Shown: positions 1 to 7,351 of the stretch, piece after piece
Layout: each line of letters starts with the position of its first letter
Position numbering within the stretch: position 1 is the first letter of the stretch
Assembly (NCBI GenBank): GCA_034422075.1
Contig: DAOUJX010000026.1
Coordinates: 1 to 26,951, forward strand
DNA length: 26,951 nucleotides
Direction: 5' to 3'
DNA from: S34-282 sp034422075
GTDB taxonomy: Bacteria; Chloroflexota; Dehalococcoidia; Lucifugimonadales; Australimonadaceae
The notes under the pieces: generated by a model
The model's database searches: none
The model's input: the letters and a program-made list of their open reading frames with translations, nothing else
Told to the model about the DNA's origin: nothing
Translations under genes and position numbers: made by a program

Positions 1-155
1 AGGACCTCATCGACGACCTCGACTCGGAGTTGCTGGACGCCGTCGGCCTTTCCCGCGAGGACCTCATCATCCACGTGCACCAGGGGAGGGAGTTGGGCGT
101 CTTCTCGAACCGCGAGTACACCGAGGGTGAGGAGCTGGCGTCCGGCGAGAACTAG
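1..155 (+). CDS. C-terminal end of an unrecognised protein (partial)
   Basis: An open frame enters from the left edge with full codons from position 3 and ends at TAG 153-155, giving about 50 residues. The tail is acidic and soluble-looking, with segments such as DLIDDLDSELLDAVGLSRED and an ending rich in Glu and Gly; there is no membrane segment. The downstream amidohydrolase starts 15 bases after the stop on the same strand, so the two may be co-transcribed. I do not recognise the family from this fragment. Its coding nature rests on high-GC codon use and the tight spacing. Confidence 0.6.
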   Translation, partial: DLIDDLDSELLDAVGLSREDLIIHVHQGRELGVFSNREYTEGEELASGEN

Positions 156-170
156 CGCGCTGGGCCGCCG

Positions 171-1010
171 TTGACCATCGATAGCCATACGCACCTCCTG
201 CCGCCCTCCTTCAGGGAGCGGGCGGGCGAGTTGCGGCGGCGCGATGCCACCTTTGCCGCGCTGTTCGCCCGCGACGACGCGCGCATGGCCAGCGCCGCCG
301 ACCTGCTCGCCGCGATGGAGCGCGACGGCATCGAGACCTCCGTCGCCGCCGGCTACGGCTGGTGCGATCCAGGGGTCGCGCGCGAGGCGAACGATTACCT
401 GCTCGAGGCGCAGCAGCGCTACCCGGGGCGCATCGTCGCCTTGTGCAGCGTCGACCCGGGCTGGGGCGACGGCGCGCTGCGCGAGGCGGAGCGCTGCCTC
501 GATGCGGGCGCGCGCGGCATCGGCGAACTCCACCCCTCCATCCAGCGCACCCCCTTGCCCGACGGCCCCGGCGTCGCCGAGCTCATGCGGCTCGCCTCGG
601 AGCATGGCGCGCCCGTGCTCGTCCATGGCTCGGAGCCGGTTGGCCACGCCTACCCTGGCAAGGGCGAGACGCACCCTGCGCGGCTGCTAGCGCTCGCCGA
701 GCGCTACCCCGAGACGACGTTCATCTTCGCGCACTGGGGGGGCGGCCTGCCGTTCTACGCGCTGATGCCGGAGGTGCGCGGCGCGCTCGCCAACGCCTAC
801 GTCGACACCGCCGCATCGCCCCTCCTGTACGACGAGGCGGTCTACCCGACGGCGCTCGCCCAACTGGGCGCAGAGCGTGTCCTGTTCGGCTCCGACTACC
901 CTTTGCTCTCCGCCTCTCGCGTCATGGCGCAGGCGCAGCGCACACTCCCGCCCGACCAACTGCGCGCCCTCCTCCACGACAACGCCGCGCAGTTGCTGCG
1001 TCGTCGATGA
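171..1010 (+). CDS. Amidohydrolase family 2 (TIM-barrel metal-dependent hydrolase)
   Basis: This 279-residue protein looks like a complete amidohydrolase-2 family member, the group containing ACMSD-like decarboxylases and 2-pyrone-4,6-dicarboxylate lactonases. Visible metal-site motifs are the N-terminal HxH (His6, His8 in DSHTHLLP), a mid-protein His (about 152 in VLVHGSE), His188 in FAHWGGG and Asp242 in FGSDYPL. Together they match the usual barrel-strand ligands. The start is TTG at 171, because the HxH strand begins six residues later and no better start exists. There is no signal peptide, so it is probably cytoplasmic. It follows the upstream partial gene by 15 bases. The substrate cannot be told from sequence; hydrolysis or decarboxylation of a cyclic or aromatic acid is typical of the family. 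Confidence 0.85.
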   Translation: MTIDSHTHLLPPSFRERAGELRRRDATFAALFARDDARMASAADLLAAMERDGIETSVAAGYGWCDPGVAREANDYLLEAQQRYPGRIVALCSVDPGWGDGALREAERCLDAGARGIGELHPSIQRTPLPDGPGVAELMRLASEHGAPVLVHGSEPVGHAYPGKGETHPARLLALAERYPETTFIFAHWGGGLPFYALMPEVRGALANAYVDTAASPLLYDEAVYPTALAQLGAERVLFGSDYPLLSASRVMAQAQRTLPPDQLRALLHDNAAQLLRRR

Positions 1011-1076
1011 GGGACAGAATTCCATCAAGCACAACAATCGTGTAAGGGGGGAGGCTGGATGGATTGCGCGGAGACC

Positions 1077-1502
1077 CTAGTGCGCCGGTCGAAGTTCCGG
1101 GAATAGCGAAGAGTCGCGGTCCCGGGTGAGGAGCGCTTCGATTCAGTGGGCGACGCGCGGCGCAGCAATCCTGGCGTCGCGAACGACTCCTCCCATAGCG
1201 CGTGGGCGTCGGATGAAGCGCTCCAGTGTCATTGGAAAGTCCTCGGTTTTTCCTATAAGCCGTAACGATGAGGAGGCGTTTCACGCCGAGAGCTGACGTC
1301 ACGGTTGCCCTGGGCTAGTGGCATTCTCCTCCCAGGTGCGCGGACTGGTCACCACGCTGAGGAACTCGTAGCAACAAGGCCGGGGAATCGACCAAGCGTC
1401 GCTGCGTCCCGCCAACTCCCGCACAGTCGACGCCGCAGCGTCGTGATGCCTCGATTCGCGGCGGTGTGCGTCCGCGAGCAAATTCGTGTCGATGGCGATC
1501 AT
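1077..1502 (-). pseudogene. Decayed VapC-type PIN toxin with three in-frame stops
   Basis: Reading from ATG 1502, the minus strand gives a clear PIN-domain N-terminus: MIAIDTNLLADAH with catalytic Asp5, then CCYEFLSVV with the second acidic residue. Stops follow at 1301-1299 (TGA), 1283-1281 (TGA) and 1145-1143 (TGA). The same frame then resumes recognisable C-terminal PIN sequence, RDARIAA followed by EALLTRDRDSSLFPELR, and ends at TAG 1079-1077. The whole frame is 141 codons, a normal VapC length. It is therefore a full-length toxin inactivated by in-frame nonsense changes and not a fragment. Immediately upstream is a possible antitoxin tail overlapping the toxin ATG as ATGA, but it is too degraded to name. 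Confidence 0.82.
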
Positions 1503-1723
1503 CGGGTTGCAGGCCCTCCGTAAATGACCCCTCGACGGTCCTGCCAGGCGAACGCCTCTAGGGGGTCCTTTCACCCTGCCTCGCCCACGCTGTGGTTGGG
1601 CAGCCGATAGCGTCTGTGAGGAGCAGAGGTGGAGAGCACTTGGCGAAGACCCTCTTCAACCATGGTGCGCAAGCGGGCTGACCAAGTTGGTACGGCTCAG
1701 GCGGTCGGGCCTCTGAGTATCCT

Positions 1724-2143
1724 TCACGACGAGGCACCTCCTGCCTCATCACCAACCAGCACAACACTCCCCATGCGGGCAAGTCTGCGGTCGAAGGTGT
1801 AGAGGGGTGTAGCTCCCGCTCGTGCGGTTGCCGAAAGGACCATTAGGTCTGAGAATCCAACGCCTCCCTGGCGGTACAAATGGGCAGCCGCGGCCACGTC
1901 ATCTGGATTCTCAACCATGAGGCTATCCGATGCCGTAAGGTCCATTAGTGCCTCGGCTACCCGGCTCCGCGTGAAGTGATAGCTCCTTTCCAGCACCCAG
2001 GCGACCTCCATCACAACTTCTCGGCATATGAAGGCTGGCTCCTCGGGAGTGAAACCATCCAGCAGGGCCCGTGCCGCCTCCGCCTGTTCAGCGTCGTCGC
2101 CCACCAAGTAGCGGACGATTACGTTCGTGTCGACTGCACTCAT
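1724..2143 (-). CDS. vapC: VapC-family PIN-domain ribonuclease toxin
   Basis: This 139-residue protein has the PIN nuclease acidic quartet in order: Asp5 (VDTNVIV), Glu46 (VMEVAWVLE), Asp99 (GFSDLMVL) and Asp118 (TFDRRLA). VapC toxins are Mg2+-dependent endoribonucleases, often cutting tRNA or rRNA, and are held inactive by the cognate antitoxin. All four acidic residues and the full length are present, so it is probably active if released. The ATG at 2143 overlaps the antitoxin stop as ATGA, so translation is coupled to the upstream vapB. It is the only intact toxin among three PIN genes in this region. The exact RNA target is unknown. Confidence 0.9.
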   Translation of the reverse strand: MSAVDTNVIVRYLVGDDAEQAEAARALLDGFTPEEPAFICREVVMEVAWVLERSYHFTRSRVAEALMDLTASDSLMVENPDDVAAAAHLYRQGGVGFSDLMVLSATARAGATPLYTFDRRLARMGSVVLVGDEAGGASS

Positions 2144-2373
2144 CCTCCAGTGGCCCCCTCGGCGACTGCACGATCCATTTCTTCTAGGCTAACGACCGGT
2201 CCGTCGTATCTCATGCTGCGGAACAGGCGTCTAGTAGAGCGGACGGGCATTATCAGGACTCCCTCTTCCACGATGACGTAGCGAACCCTGTCTCCCGCCT
2301 TAACCGCCAACGAGTCCCTGACGGCCTTGGGCAGGGTTGTCTGGCCCTTCGTGGTTATGCTCGATTCGAACAT
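2140..2373 (-). CDS. vapB: AbrB/MazE-like antitoxin (VapB)
   Basis: The 77-residue protein begins MFESSITTKGQTTLPKAVRD, a typical SpoVT/AbrB swapped-hairpin DNA-binding domain (residues about 1-45). A C-terminal tail (RLFRSMRYDGPVVSLEEMD) is the kind that wraps the toxin. An ATG at 2379 also exists, but the AAGGAG at 2387-2382 sits only 2 bases from it and 8 bases from the ATG at 2373, so I prefer 2373. The gene ends in a 4-base ATGA overlap with vapC. As in other VapBC pairs, the antitoxin probably also represses its own promoter; a suitable operator lies just upstream. Confidence 0.88.
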   Translation of the reverse strand: MFESSITTKGQTTLPKAVRDSLAVKAGDRVRYVIVEEGVLIMPVRSTRRLFRSMRYDGPVVSLEEMDRAVAEGATGG

Positions 2374-2405
2374 GTGCATTGCTCCTTCGCGGCCGGTTGG
2401 CCAAC

Positions 2406-2440
2406 TCCTTACATTATAGGGAAAAGTAAGGAACAGTTAA
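2406..2440 (-). promoter_or_regulatory. vapBC promoter with inverted-repeat operator
   Basis: On the minus strand a perfect -10 TATAAT (2418-2413) lies 16 bases from a -35 TTAACT (2440-2435). A 7-base inverted repeat, TCCTTAC (2406-2412) and GTAAGGA (2426-2432), flanks the -10 with half-site centres about 20 bases apart, or two helical turns. This fits binding by a VapB2C2-type complex over the promoter and hence autorepression. The motifs are seen directly; binding is inferred. Confidence 0.7.
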
Positions 2441-2918
2441 ATAGAATGGGCCTCATACGCATGAGGTCCTTGCCGTCACTCGCGGTCCCTTCCAGATGAC
2501 AGCCTCGTCCCACTTCGATGAGGGTTGTAGCTGAAGGTGGCTGGCTGGCCTAGTCCACCAACCGCAGGAGCTGGACCTCTGTACCGTCCTAGCACCTGCT
2601 GTCATTGCCTATTCCACTCCAGCTATCCCCAAGCCGGCTGCCCATGGAAACCGGATCTTTGTGTCGATTGTCAGACGAAGAACGAATACGCAGAGACGAT
2701 ACTGAAGCTGCCGGCGGCAGAGAGGCGTTCCTGCGATCAGCTGGCGGAGGTGCGTCCGCGGTGGTCTGGAACGGAGCTACCCAACTCCGTGATTCCCTCT
2801 TCTCTTCTATTGGCGCCGCTTGCCATGGCTCAGGGAACTGATTGTCCTCTGCCCACGCCTGGAGGGGCAGCGCAGGACGGTAGTAGATGATGCCCACAGC
2901 GTAGGCAGCCGATCGCAG
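2441..2918. other. Gene-poor accessory DNA between TA modules
   Basis: No convincing gene is present here. Short open frames lack start signals and recognisable domains. Two things stand out: a hairpin-forming palindrome CCTCATACGCATGAGG (2451-2466), and one copy of a 26-base sequence (2659-2684) that recurs at 4392-4417. The stretch looks like decayed DNA behind the vapBC promoter. Confidence 0.5.
2659..2684 (+). repeat. Direct repeat copy 1 (26 bp)
   Basis: The sequence beginning TTGTGTCGATTGTCAGAC and ending AAGAACG matches 4392-4417 with one mismatch in 26 bases. Weaker similarity extends about 30 bases upstream in both copies (each starts near CGGCTG). The copies flank the dead vapC, the phd antitoxin and the 3.7-4.3 kb inverted repeat. 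They could be remnants of a dispersed element or an integration footprint; I see no integrase. Confidence 0.75.
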
Positions 2919-3306
2919 CACTCCTTCAGCGACGGCAGCCCTGCCAAGTGCCCCGTCCAATGTCGCGAGCACCGCACCCCCTCCGGGCTAGCTCCGGGTC
3001 GAGGGCGTCGTACCGGGAGAGGCCATGTGCCCTCGCCAAGTCGAAGGCGGCTTGAAGGTCTGGTTCTGCATCAGTGGCGATGGGCGAGTCCTCAAATGCA
3101 CCTAAGCGCTCCTTGACCTCCTCTGGTGGGAGACGACCACGCCGCTCAGCCGCAAGAAGAGAGTTGCGCGCCTCCAAGTGCTATAGCTGGGGCACGAGTG
3201 CTCCGTCTTCTACCAGTTGCTCCAGTGCCCAATCTGCGCGGGCCCCGCCCTCATCGTCGAAGAGCCACGCTGCGATGACCGAGGCGCCCACAACTAGCTC
3301 GCTCAT
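2919..3306 (-). pseudogene. Decayed VapC-type PIN toxin partnered with Phd antitoxin
   Basis: From ATG 3306 the minus strand reads MSELVVGASVIAAWLFDDE, a VapC N-terminus in which the expected catalytic Asp (VVDAS) is Gly7. A TAG at 3183-3181 (codon 42) interrupts the sequence where the family usually has Trp in a PQLWHLE-like segment. The frame continues as EARNSLLAAERRG and LARAHGLSRYDAL. It then needs a frameshift at the G run (forward C run 2977-2981) to reach the C-terminal motif VLATLDGALGRAA in another frame. A lost catalytic residue, a nonsense codon and a frameshift together make this a dead toxin. Its ATG overlaps the stop of the upstream antitoxin as ATGA, preserving the ancestral operon layout. 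The 3' limit is approximate. Confidence 0.83.
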
Positions 3307-3554
3307 AGTCGTTGACCGTCGTGGCGCGCGGCGAGTATCTCATCCGTAGAGAGGCTAACGCGCTTCCAGCCGGCGCGGCGCTCCCGGAAGTGCGCTACCG
3401 CTCTCTCGCGGTTGGCGCGGCTCTGGGCGTTGGCGGGAACCAGGTGCGCGACGGCTTTGCCGTGCCCGGTAATGGCCACGGTCTCTCCGTGCTCCACTGC
3501 ACGGAGGAGTTCGGCCAAGCGGGTCTTGGCCTCAGTAGAGCGAATCTCACGCAT
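3303..3554 (-). CDS. Phd/YefM-family antitoxin
   Basis: This intact 83-residue protein starts MREIRSTEAKTRLAELLRAVEHGETVAITGHGKAVAHLVP. That is the classic Phd/YefM fold, with an N-terminal DNA-binding dimer domain and the GxxVAxLVP strand, followed by a charged tail (SLSTDEILAARHDG) that would occupy the toxin groove. It overlaps the ruined vapC by four bases. Because the toxin is inactivated and the antitoxin is not, it may persist as an orphan antitoxin or as a repressor of related TA promoters. No strong promoter was found upstream. Confidence 0.85.
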   Translation of the reverse strand: MREIRSTEAKTRLAELLRAVEHGETVAITGHGKAVAHLVPANAQSRANRERAVAHFRERRAGWKRVSLSTDEILAARHDGQRL

Positions 3555-3947
3555 GGCTGCGCACAGCTAGTCGTTTGACCAAAAATCTATTGAACGCCTT
3601 CTGACGAGGTCAACGACCACCCGCCCGGTCAAGACTCAATTTCGCGCAACACGCGGGACAGCCCGAAGCGGGGAGCGCGGTCTCACATTGGTGAGTGGCG
3701 AAGTCGGGCAGGCGGTAGTGTCTCGGTTTGGGAGCAAGAGGTTGGAGGGTGGGTTGGGGACTAGGTCTATGTGACAAAGGGGCCTTGACGCCCCAGAAGG
3801 GGCACGTGTGACCATCCCCTGGTGGGGGAGGCACATGTCGCGTGCCAGTTGGTGGAGAGGCAATGCGATGTTGGCCTGCCCCCAAAAGGAGACAAGGTGA
3901 TAAACGACACAGACAAGGTACGGCGGAGAAAGCGGGCGGGGGGTCTA
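3555..3947. other. Gene-poor stretch
   Basis: No supported gene is seen. The stretch holds one arm of an imperfect inverted repeat (3714-3748) and a small hairpin (GGGGC 3779-3783 with GCCCC 3790-3794). Composition is less GC-rich and more irregular than in the flanking genes, as in decayed accessory DNA. Confidence 0.5.
3714..3748 (+). repeat. Imperfect inverted repeat, left arm
   Basis: These 35 bases match the reverse complement of 4291-4325 at 27 of 35 positions, including an unbroken TCTCGGTTTGG core. The arms enclose about 610 bp holding one weak open frame (3948-4241). This geometry could be a worn mobile element or two opposite copies of a dispersed repeat; no transposase is seen. 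Confidence 0.5.
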
Positions 3948-4241
3948 ATGAAGGCGGGGAAGCGAAACACGAGGGCAATCAGAATGTATGGCCCGAGTCC
4001 GGAATTCCATGGAGGGGACTACTACGGCTTGCCTTCGGAGGTAAGCCGCCAGTGGGTTGTCGAGCATTCTGAGGAGGATGAACTGGGCGCAGTGCCAATA
4101 CCTGCTGAGCGAAAAGACGGGGTGTTCACCCACGCCATCTACTGGGCCGATTGCGAACATATCGGCACAGAGCTCGATAGGCGTTGTCGATGTGCGTACG
4201 ACTACAGAGTCCCGTGGTCACTGGCGCAGTTCGAGGGCTGA
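3948..4241 (+). CDS. Hypothetical protein of 97 residues (uncertain)
   Basis: The frame could start at ATG 3948, preceded by a G-rich stretch, or further up at 3822 in the same frame. The C-terminal 80 residues look protein-like and acidic or aromatic rather than like a GC-shadow: PEFHGGDYYGLPSEV, VVEHSEEDELGAVPIP, FTHAIYWADCEHIG. I recognise no family, signal peptide or membrane segment. It lies between the arms of an imperfect inverted repeat, so it may be passenger cargo. It could equally be non-coding, since its neighbours are pseudogenes. Confidence 0.35.
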   Translation: MKAGKRNTRAIRMYGPSPEFHGGDYYGLPSEVSRQWVVEHSEEDELGAVPIPAERKDGVFTHAIYWADCEHIGTELDRRCRCAYDYRVPWSLAQFEG

Positions 4242-4290
4242 GCCATTCGGCCGGTCGTTACGACTTCAGCACCCTAAGCTCGCGACTTGT

Positions 4291-4325
4291 CCTCCGGCCT
4301 CGGCCTACCAAACCGAGATACTGCC
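4291..4325 (-). repeat. Imperfect inverted repeat, right arm
   Basis: This is the reverse-complement partner of 3714-3748, with 27 of 35 positions matching. The forward sequence contains CCAAACCGAGA, complementary to the conserved core of the other arm. Confidence 0.5.
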
Positions 4326-4391
4326 CAGCAGCCTTGGAGTTCTACGGCCCCGGCCTCTTTCGGATCGGCTGTCCGTGAGAACTGTGTTCAC

Positions 4392-4417
4392 TTGTGTCGA
4401 TTGTCAGACCAAGAACG
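4392..4417 (+). repeat. Direct repeat copy 2 (26 bp)
   Basis: This is the second copy of the 26-base sequence at 2659-2684, with a single difference (C for G at the nineteenth base). Both copies read CVDCQTKN in one frame, but neither sits in a convincing gene. Confidence 0.75.
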
Positions 4418-4587
4418 GCTTCCTGGCAGGTTTGACGCAATCAGCGACCCGCCCCTACGCCGGAGCCCGCGGGCCAATAGGCGAGGGACGGACGGCTGCG
4501 GTTGCGCGGTAGGCACCATTGCTCCCGTGGGGGGCTCGTGCAGCGGCCACCTACGCCGCTGTGCGCCCCGCCGGTCGGGGCCGGGGG

Positions 4588-5721
4588 TCACTCTGCATGC
4601 TCGCCCCGTCGATTGCTCGTTCCCACCAACGCATCGTGCCGCACCTCTAGCCCCAGCCCGGGCGACGGTGGAGGCGCTTGGAGCAGGCCGCCGTCCCCGA
4701 ACATGAGGCAGGGGTCGGTCAGGTCCTCGCGCAGCAGGTGCGTGCCGAAGGCGCCCTCGGCGGCAGCGAGCGCGGGACCGGCGGACTGCATCACCGTCAG
4801 CGCCGCGCGCGTCAGGATGCTCGTCTCGCCGACCTGTGCACCCACGATGACGCCCAGGCCCAGGTCGGCCGCACGCTGCGCCACCTCCAGCGAGCGTACG
4901 ATGCCGCCCATCTTGGAGACGCGCACGTTGACGAGCCAGCGCTCCGGGTTCGCCAACGCATCGAGCTGCGACGCACGCAGCAGGCTTTCGTCCAGGATGA
5001 TGCGTGCGCCGGTCGCCTCCGCGACGCGCTCGAACCCGGCGAAATCGCCCGAGCGCAGCGGCTCCTCGACGGCGAACACCTCGCAGCCCAGCGCTGAAAG
5101 GTGCGCGGTGCACTCGTCGTCGGACCCCCACAGGTTGTTGGCATCGAGGCGCACGCGCAGCCGCCGTCCGCGCTCGCCCGCGAAGTACCGCAGCTTGCGC
5201 CTATCGCGCCGCACATCGCCCGACACCTTCACCTTGAAGTCGGTGAAGCCGCGGCGGCGGTAGCGGCGCAACTGCAGCCAGTACACCAGGTACGGCGAAT
5301 CGCCCAGCACGGCGGAGTAGGAGAACGGCCCCTCGATGCGCGGCGCGCCGATGAGGTCCTCGACGGGCGCGCCGGCCTCCTTGCCGAAGAGGTCGAGCAG
5401 CGCCAGCTCGACCGCGCAGAATGCCGCAGGATTCGCGTCGATCGCATCGCGATGGGCGCCGGCCCACGCGCGCAGGCTCTGAGCGTCATGCACCTCGGCT
5501 GCGATGGCGCCTGCGTGGCGGCCCACGAACTCGGCGGCGCTCGCGACCGTCTCGCCCGTGACGTAGGGGCGCGGGCAGCCCTCGCCGTAGCCCGTCAGCC
5601 CGCCCGAGGAGCGTGCGGCGACGATGACGTTCTCGGCGCGCGCCCTGCTCGCCGACGCGTGGCGAAAGACGGCGCGGAAGGGGACGGGGAAGGTGTGGAC
5701 GTCGAGACGCGCGACGGGCAC
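4588..5721 (-). CDS. Enolase-superfamily enzyme, dipeptide epimerase / N-acylamino acid racemase-like
   Basis: The 377-residue protein has the two-domain enolase-superfamily layout of the MLE/epimerase subgroup. The general-base motif KxK is Lys163-Val-Lys165 (DFKVKVSG). Metal ligands are Asp193 (LDANN), Glu219 (VEEPL) and Asp244 (LDES). The opposite base is Lys270 (VSKMGG). The C-terminal end (EGAFGTHLL, then DGGLL) is also typical of the subgroup. Such enzymes abstract an alpha proton next to a carboxylate; known members include L-Ala-D/L-Glu epimerase, o-succinylbenzoate synthase and N-acylamino acid racemase. Two lysines on opposite faces permit 1,1-proton transfer. The start is GTG 5721, 4 bases after the GH3 stop, with AAGGAG inside the GH3 end. 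It is the last gene of the three-gene operon. The exact substrate is unknown. Confidence 0.88.
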   Translation of the reverse strand: MPVARLDVHTFPVPFRAVFRHASASRARAENVIVAARSSGGLTGYGEGCPRPYVTGETVASAAEFVGRHAGAIAAEVHDAQSLRAWAGAHRDAIDANPAAFCAVELALLDLFGKEAGAPVEDLIGAPRIEGPFSYSAVLGDSPYLVYWLQLRRYRRRGFTDFKVKVSGDVRRDRRKLRYFAGERGRRLRVRLDANNLWGSDDECTAHLSALGCEVFAVEEPLRSGDFAGFERVAEATGARIILDESLLRASQLDALANPERWLVNVRVSKMGGIVRSLEVAQRAADLGLGVIVGAQVGETSILTRAALTVMQSAGPALAAAEGAFGTHLLREDLTDPCLMFGDGGLLQAPPPSPGLGLEVRHDALVGTSNRRGEHAE

Positions 5722-5725
5722 GCGC

Positions 5726-7351
5726 TCACTCCTTCAGCGCCGCGCCGTCGAAGTCGAAGGCGCACTCCCGCACGTACTGCAAGTGCAGGTGCTTGAACTG
5801 CGCGTCGCGCTGGCCCGCGCTGACGCAGGCCTCGCGGTAGCGGTCGCCCGACCCTGCCGCCAGGCGGCGCACGCGCAGCGGCATGAGCCGCCCGCTGCTG
5901 CGCTTGCCCTCGTACTCGACGTTCAGCCCGCGCAGGGTGGCATCGAGTCCGGGGGCGATGTCGGGCGGGGGCGCGTCGTGCTCGACGTAGAGCGTGTAGC
6001 TCGATGTGGCCTCGTCGGCGAGCATGATGAAGAATCCCGGCGTGCTGCCGACGCCGAATCCGCGCGCGACGGCCTCGAGCACCTGCGCCTCCGTTAACTT
6101 CTCGCCCGTGATGTTGGTGACGCCCTTGCCCTTCTGCACGAAGGCCAAGGTAGGAGTGAGGCGAACCCACCCGGTCACGCGCACGATGTCGTTGATGTCG
6201 TAGCGGTAGAGTCCCTCCGGCGTCGTCGCAAAGACGTAGTAGTCGCGGCCCTCCTCCAGCTCGTGCAGGCCGAGGAAGTCGGCGGTGCCCGACTCCCACG
6301 CATCGCGCTCGGCGAACTCGAAGAAGACGCCGGTGAGCGTGGGCAAACAGGCGTTGGCGTCGATATCGACGTTGAGCGTCCCCCGGAACTCGCTGGCGGA
6401 GTAGCCCCACTCGATAACGCGCGTCCCCTCCGCAAGGAGCGGCGTGAGCTTGCCGAGCGCCGCTCCGCAGCTGCCGCCCGTCCACGTCACGATGCCGTCC
6501 AAAAGCGGCCAGATGTCGGCGTAGGTGAGCCGACCCGTCTCCCACAGCCGCGTGTGCAGGTATGCCGCCCGCTCGGGGCGCGCCTCGAGCGCGGGATGGA
6601 AGGAGGCGTCCGGCAAGCGCCCCGTCGCGACGGCGTCCAGCAGCGCGTCCGGCTGCTCGTTGATGAGCGTTAGCAGCCGCAAGAAGGTGGAGGGGTTGGC
6701 CGTTGCGATGCTGGTCACGCCGTCTTCGCTCAGACCGTATGCGGCCATCGCAAAGTAGCGCGCGCCGTAGTCCTCGACGTCCGATAGCTCGGCGGGGAGG
6801 ACGTAGCGCGAGCGCACGAAGCGTGACTGGCTGCGGTAGAGCAGACCCGAGGCCGCGCCGTAGGGCGTCCCGCCCGCCATGTGGCCCTCGACCGCCGCTC
6901 CCCCGATGGCCAACACCTTGCCCTCCAGCACGCCCGACTGGCGCGACCAGACGTAGGCGGAGAGGCGCTGGTCGCGCTTCATCGTCCGCAGGCCCGAGGG
7001 CGTGACCGGAATGTTCTTCGGCGCGCCCACCGTCCCGCTCGTGCGGTGGTAGTAGACGGGCTGCTCCTGCGTGAGGCAGCGCTCGCCCGTCAGCTCCTGA
7101 CGCTCCACCCAGGGGCGCAGCGCCTCGTAGTCGTTGAGCGGCACCGCGCGGCGGTAGTCGTCGACGCTCGCGAGGCGTGCGAAGCCGTGCTCGGAGCCGT
7201 ACGTCGTCGCCGCGTTCGCCGCCAGGATGCGCCGCAGCAGCGCGGCCTGCGCCTCGCGCGGACTGCGCGCGGCGTCCATCAGCCTACGGTAGCGCCGCGA
7301 TTGGGTCACTGCCAGCGCCGCCTTGAAGAGGCGGTAGCGCACGGAGCTCAC
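5726..7351 (-). CDS. GH3 auxin-responsive-promoter-family acyl-adenylating enzyme
   Basis: The 541-residue protein belongs to the GH3 branch of the ANL adenylating superfamily. In plants these enzymes activate carboxylic acids such as jasmonate or IAA as acyl-AMP and conjugate them to amino acids. Bacterial homologues are mostly uncharacterised. Motifs are the phosphate-binding loop TSGTVGAPK (104-112), GYSASE (316-321), YRYDINDIV (382-390) and KGKGVTNITGEKL (407-419, with the conserved Lys). I place the start at GTG 7351, overlapping the desaturase stop as GTGA. The longer open frame running upstream lies in the desaturase in another frame and is not coding. Translation is coupled to both neighbours. 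There is no signal peptide, so it is cytoplasmic. The acyl and amine substrates cannot be read from sequence. Confidence 0.9.
   Translation of the reverse strand: MSSVRYRLFKAALAVTQSRRYRRLMDAARSPREAQAALLRRILAANAATTYGSEHGFARLASVDDYRRAVPLNDYEALRPWVERQELTGERCLTQEQPVYYHRTSGTVGAPKNIPVTPSGLRTMKRDQRLSAYVWSRQSGVLEGKVLAIGGAAVEGHMAGGTPYGAASGLLYRSQSRFVRSRYVLPAELSDVEDYGARYFAMAAYGLSEDGVTSIATANPSTFLRLLTLINEQPDALLDAVATGRLPDASFHPALEARPERAAYLHTRLWETGRLTYADIWPLLDGIVTWTGGSCGAALGKLTPLLAEGTRVIEWGYSASEFRGTLNVDIDANACLPTLTGVFFEFAERDAWESGTADFLGLHELEEGRDYYVFATTPEGLYRYDINDIVRVTGWVRLTPTLAFVQKGKGVTNITGEKLTEAQVLEAVARGFGVGSTPGFFIMLADEATSSYTLYVEHDAPPPDIAPGLDATLRGLNVEYEGKRSSGRLMPLRVRRLAAGSGDRYREACVSAGQRDAQFKHLHLQYVRECAFDFDGAALKE

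Larger units (their letters stand above)
4242..4587. other. Intergenic region downstream of the epimerase-like gene
   Basis: No gene is supported here. The stretch holds the right arm of the imperfect inverted repeat (4291-4325) and the second copy of the 26-bp direct repeat (4392-4417). It lies just past the 3' end of the minus-strand three-gene operon; I see no strong terminator hairpin. Confidence 0.5.

Noticed and set aside
922..1302. 126-codon minus-strand frame across the amidohydrolase end
   Set aside because: Part is antisense to the amidohydrolase and the rest is out of frame with the recognisable PIN pseudogene.
2377..2379. vapB start at the upstream ATG
   Set aside because: Only two bases from the Shine-Dalgarno; the ATG at 2373 has ideal spacing.
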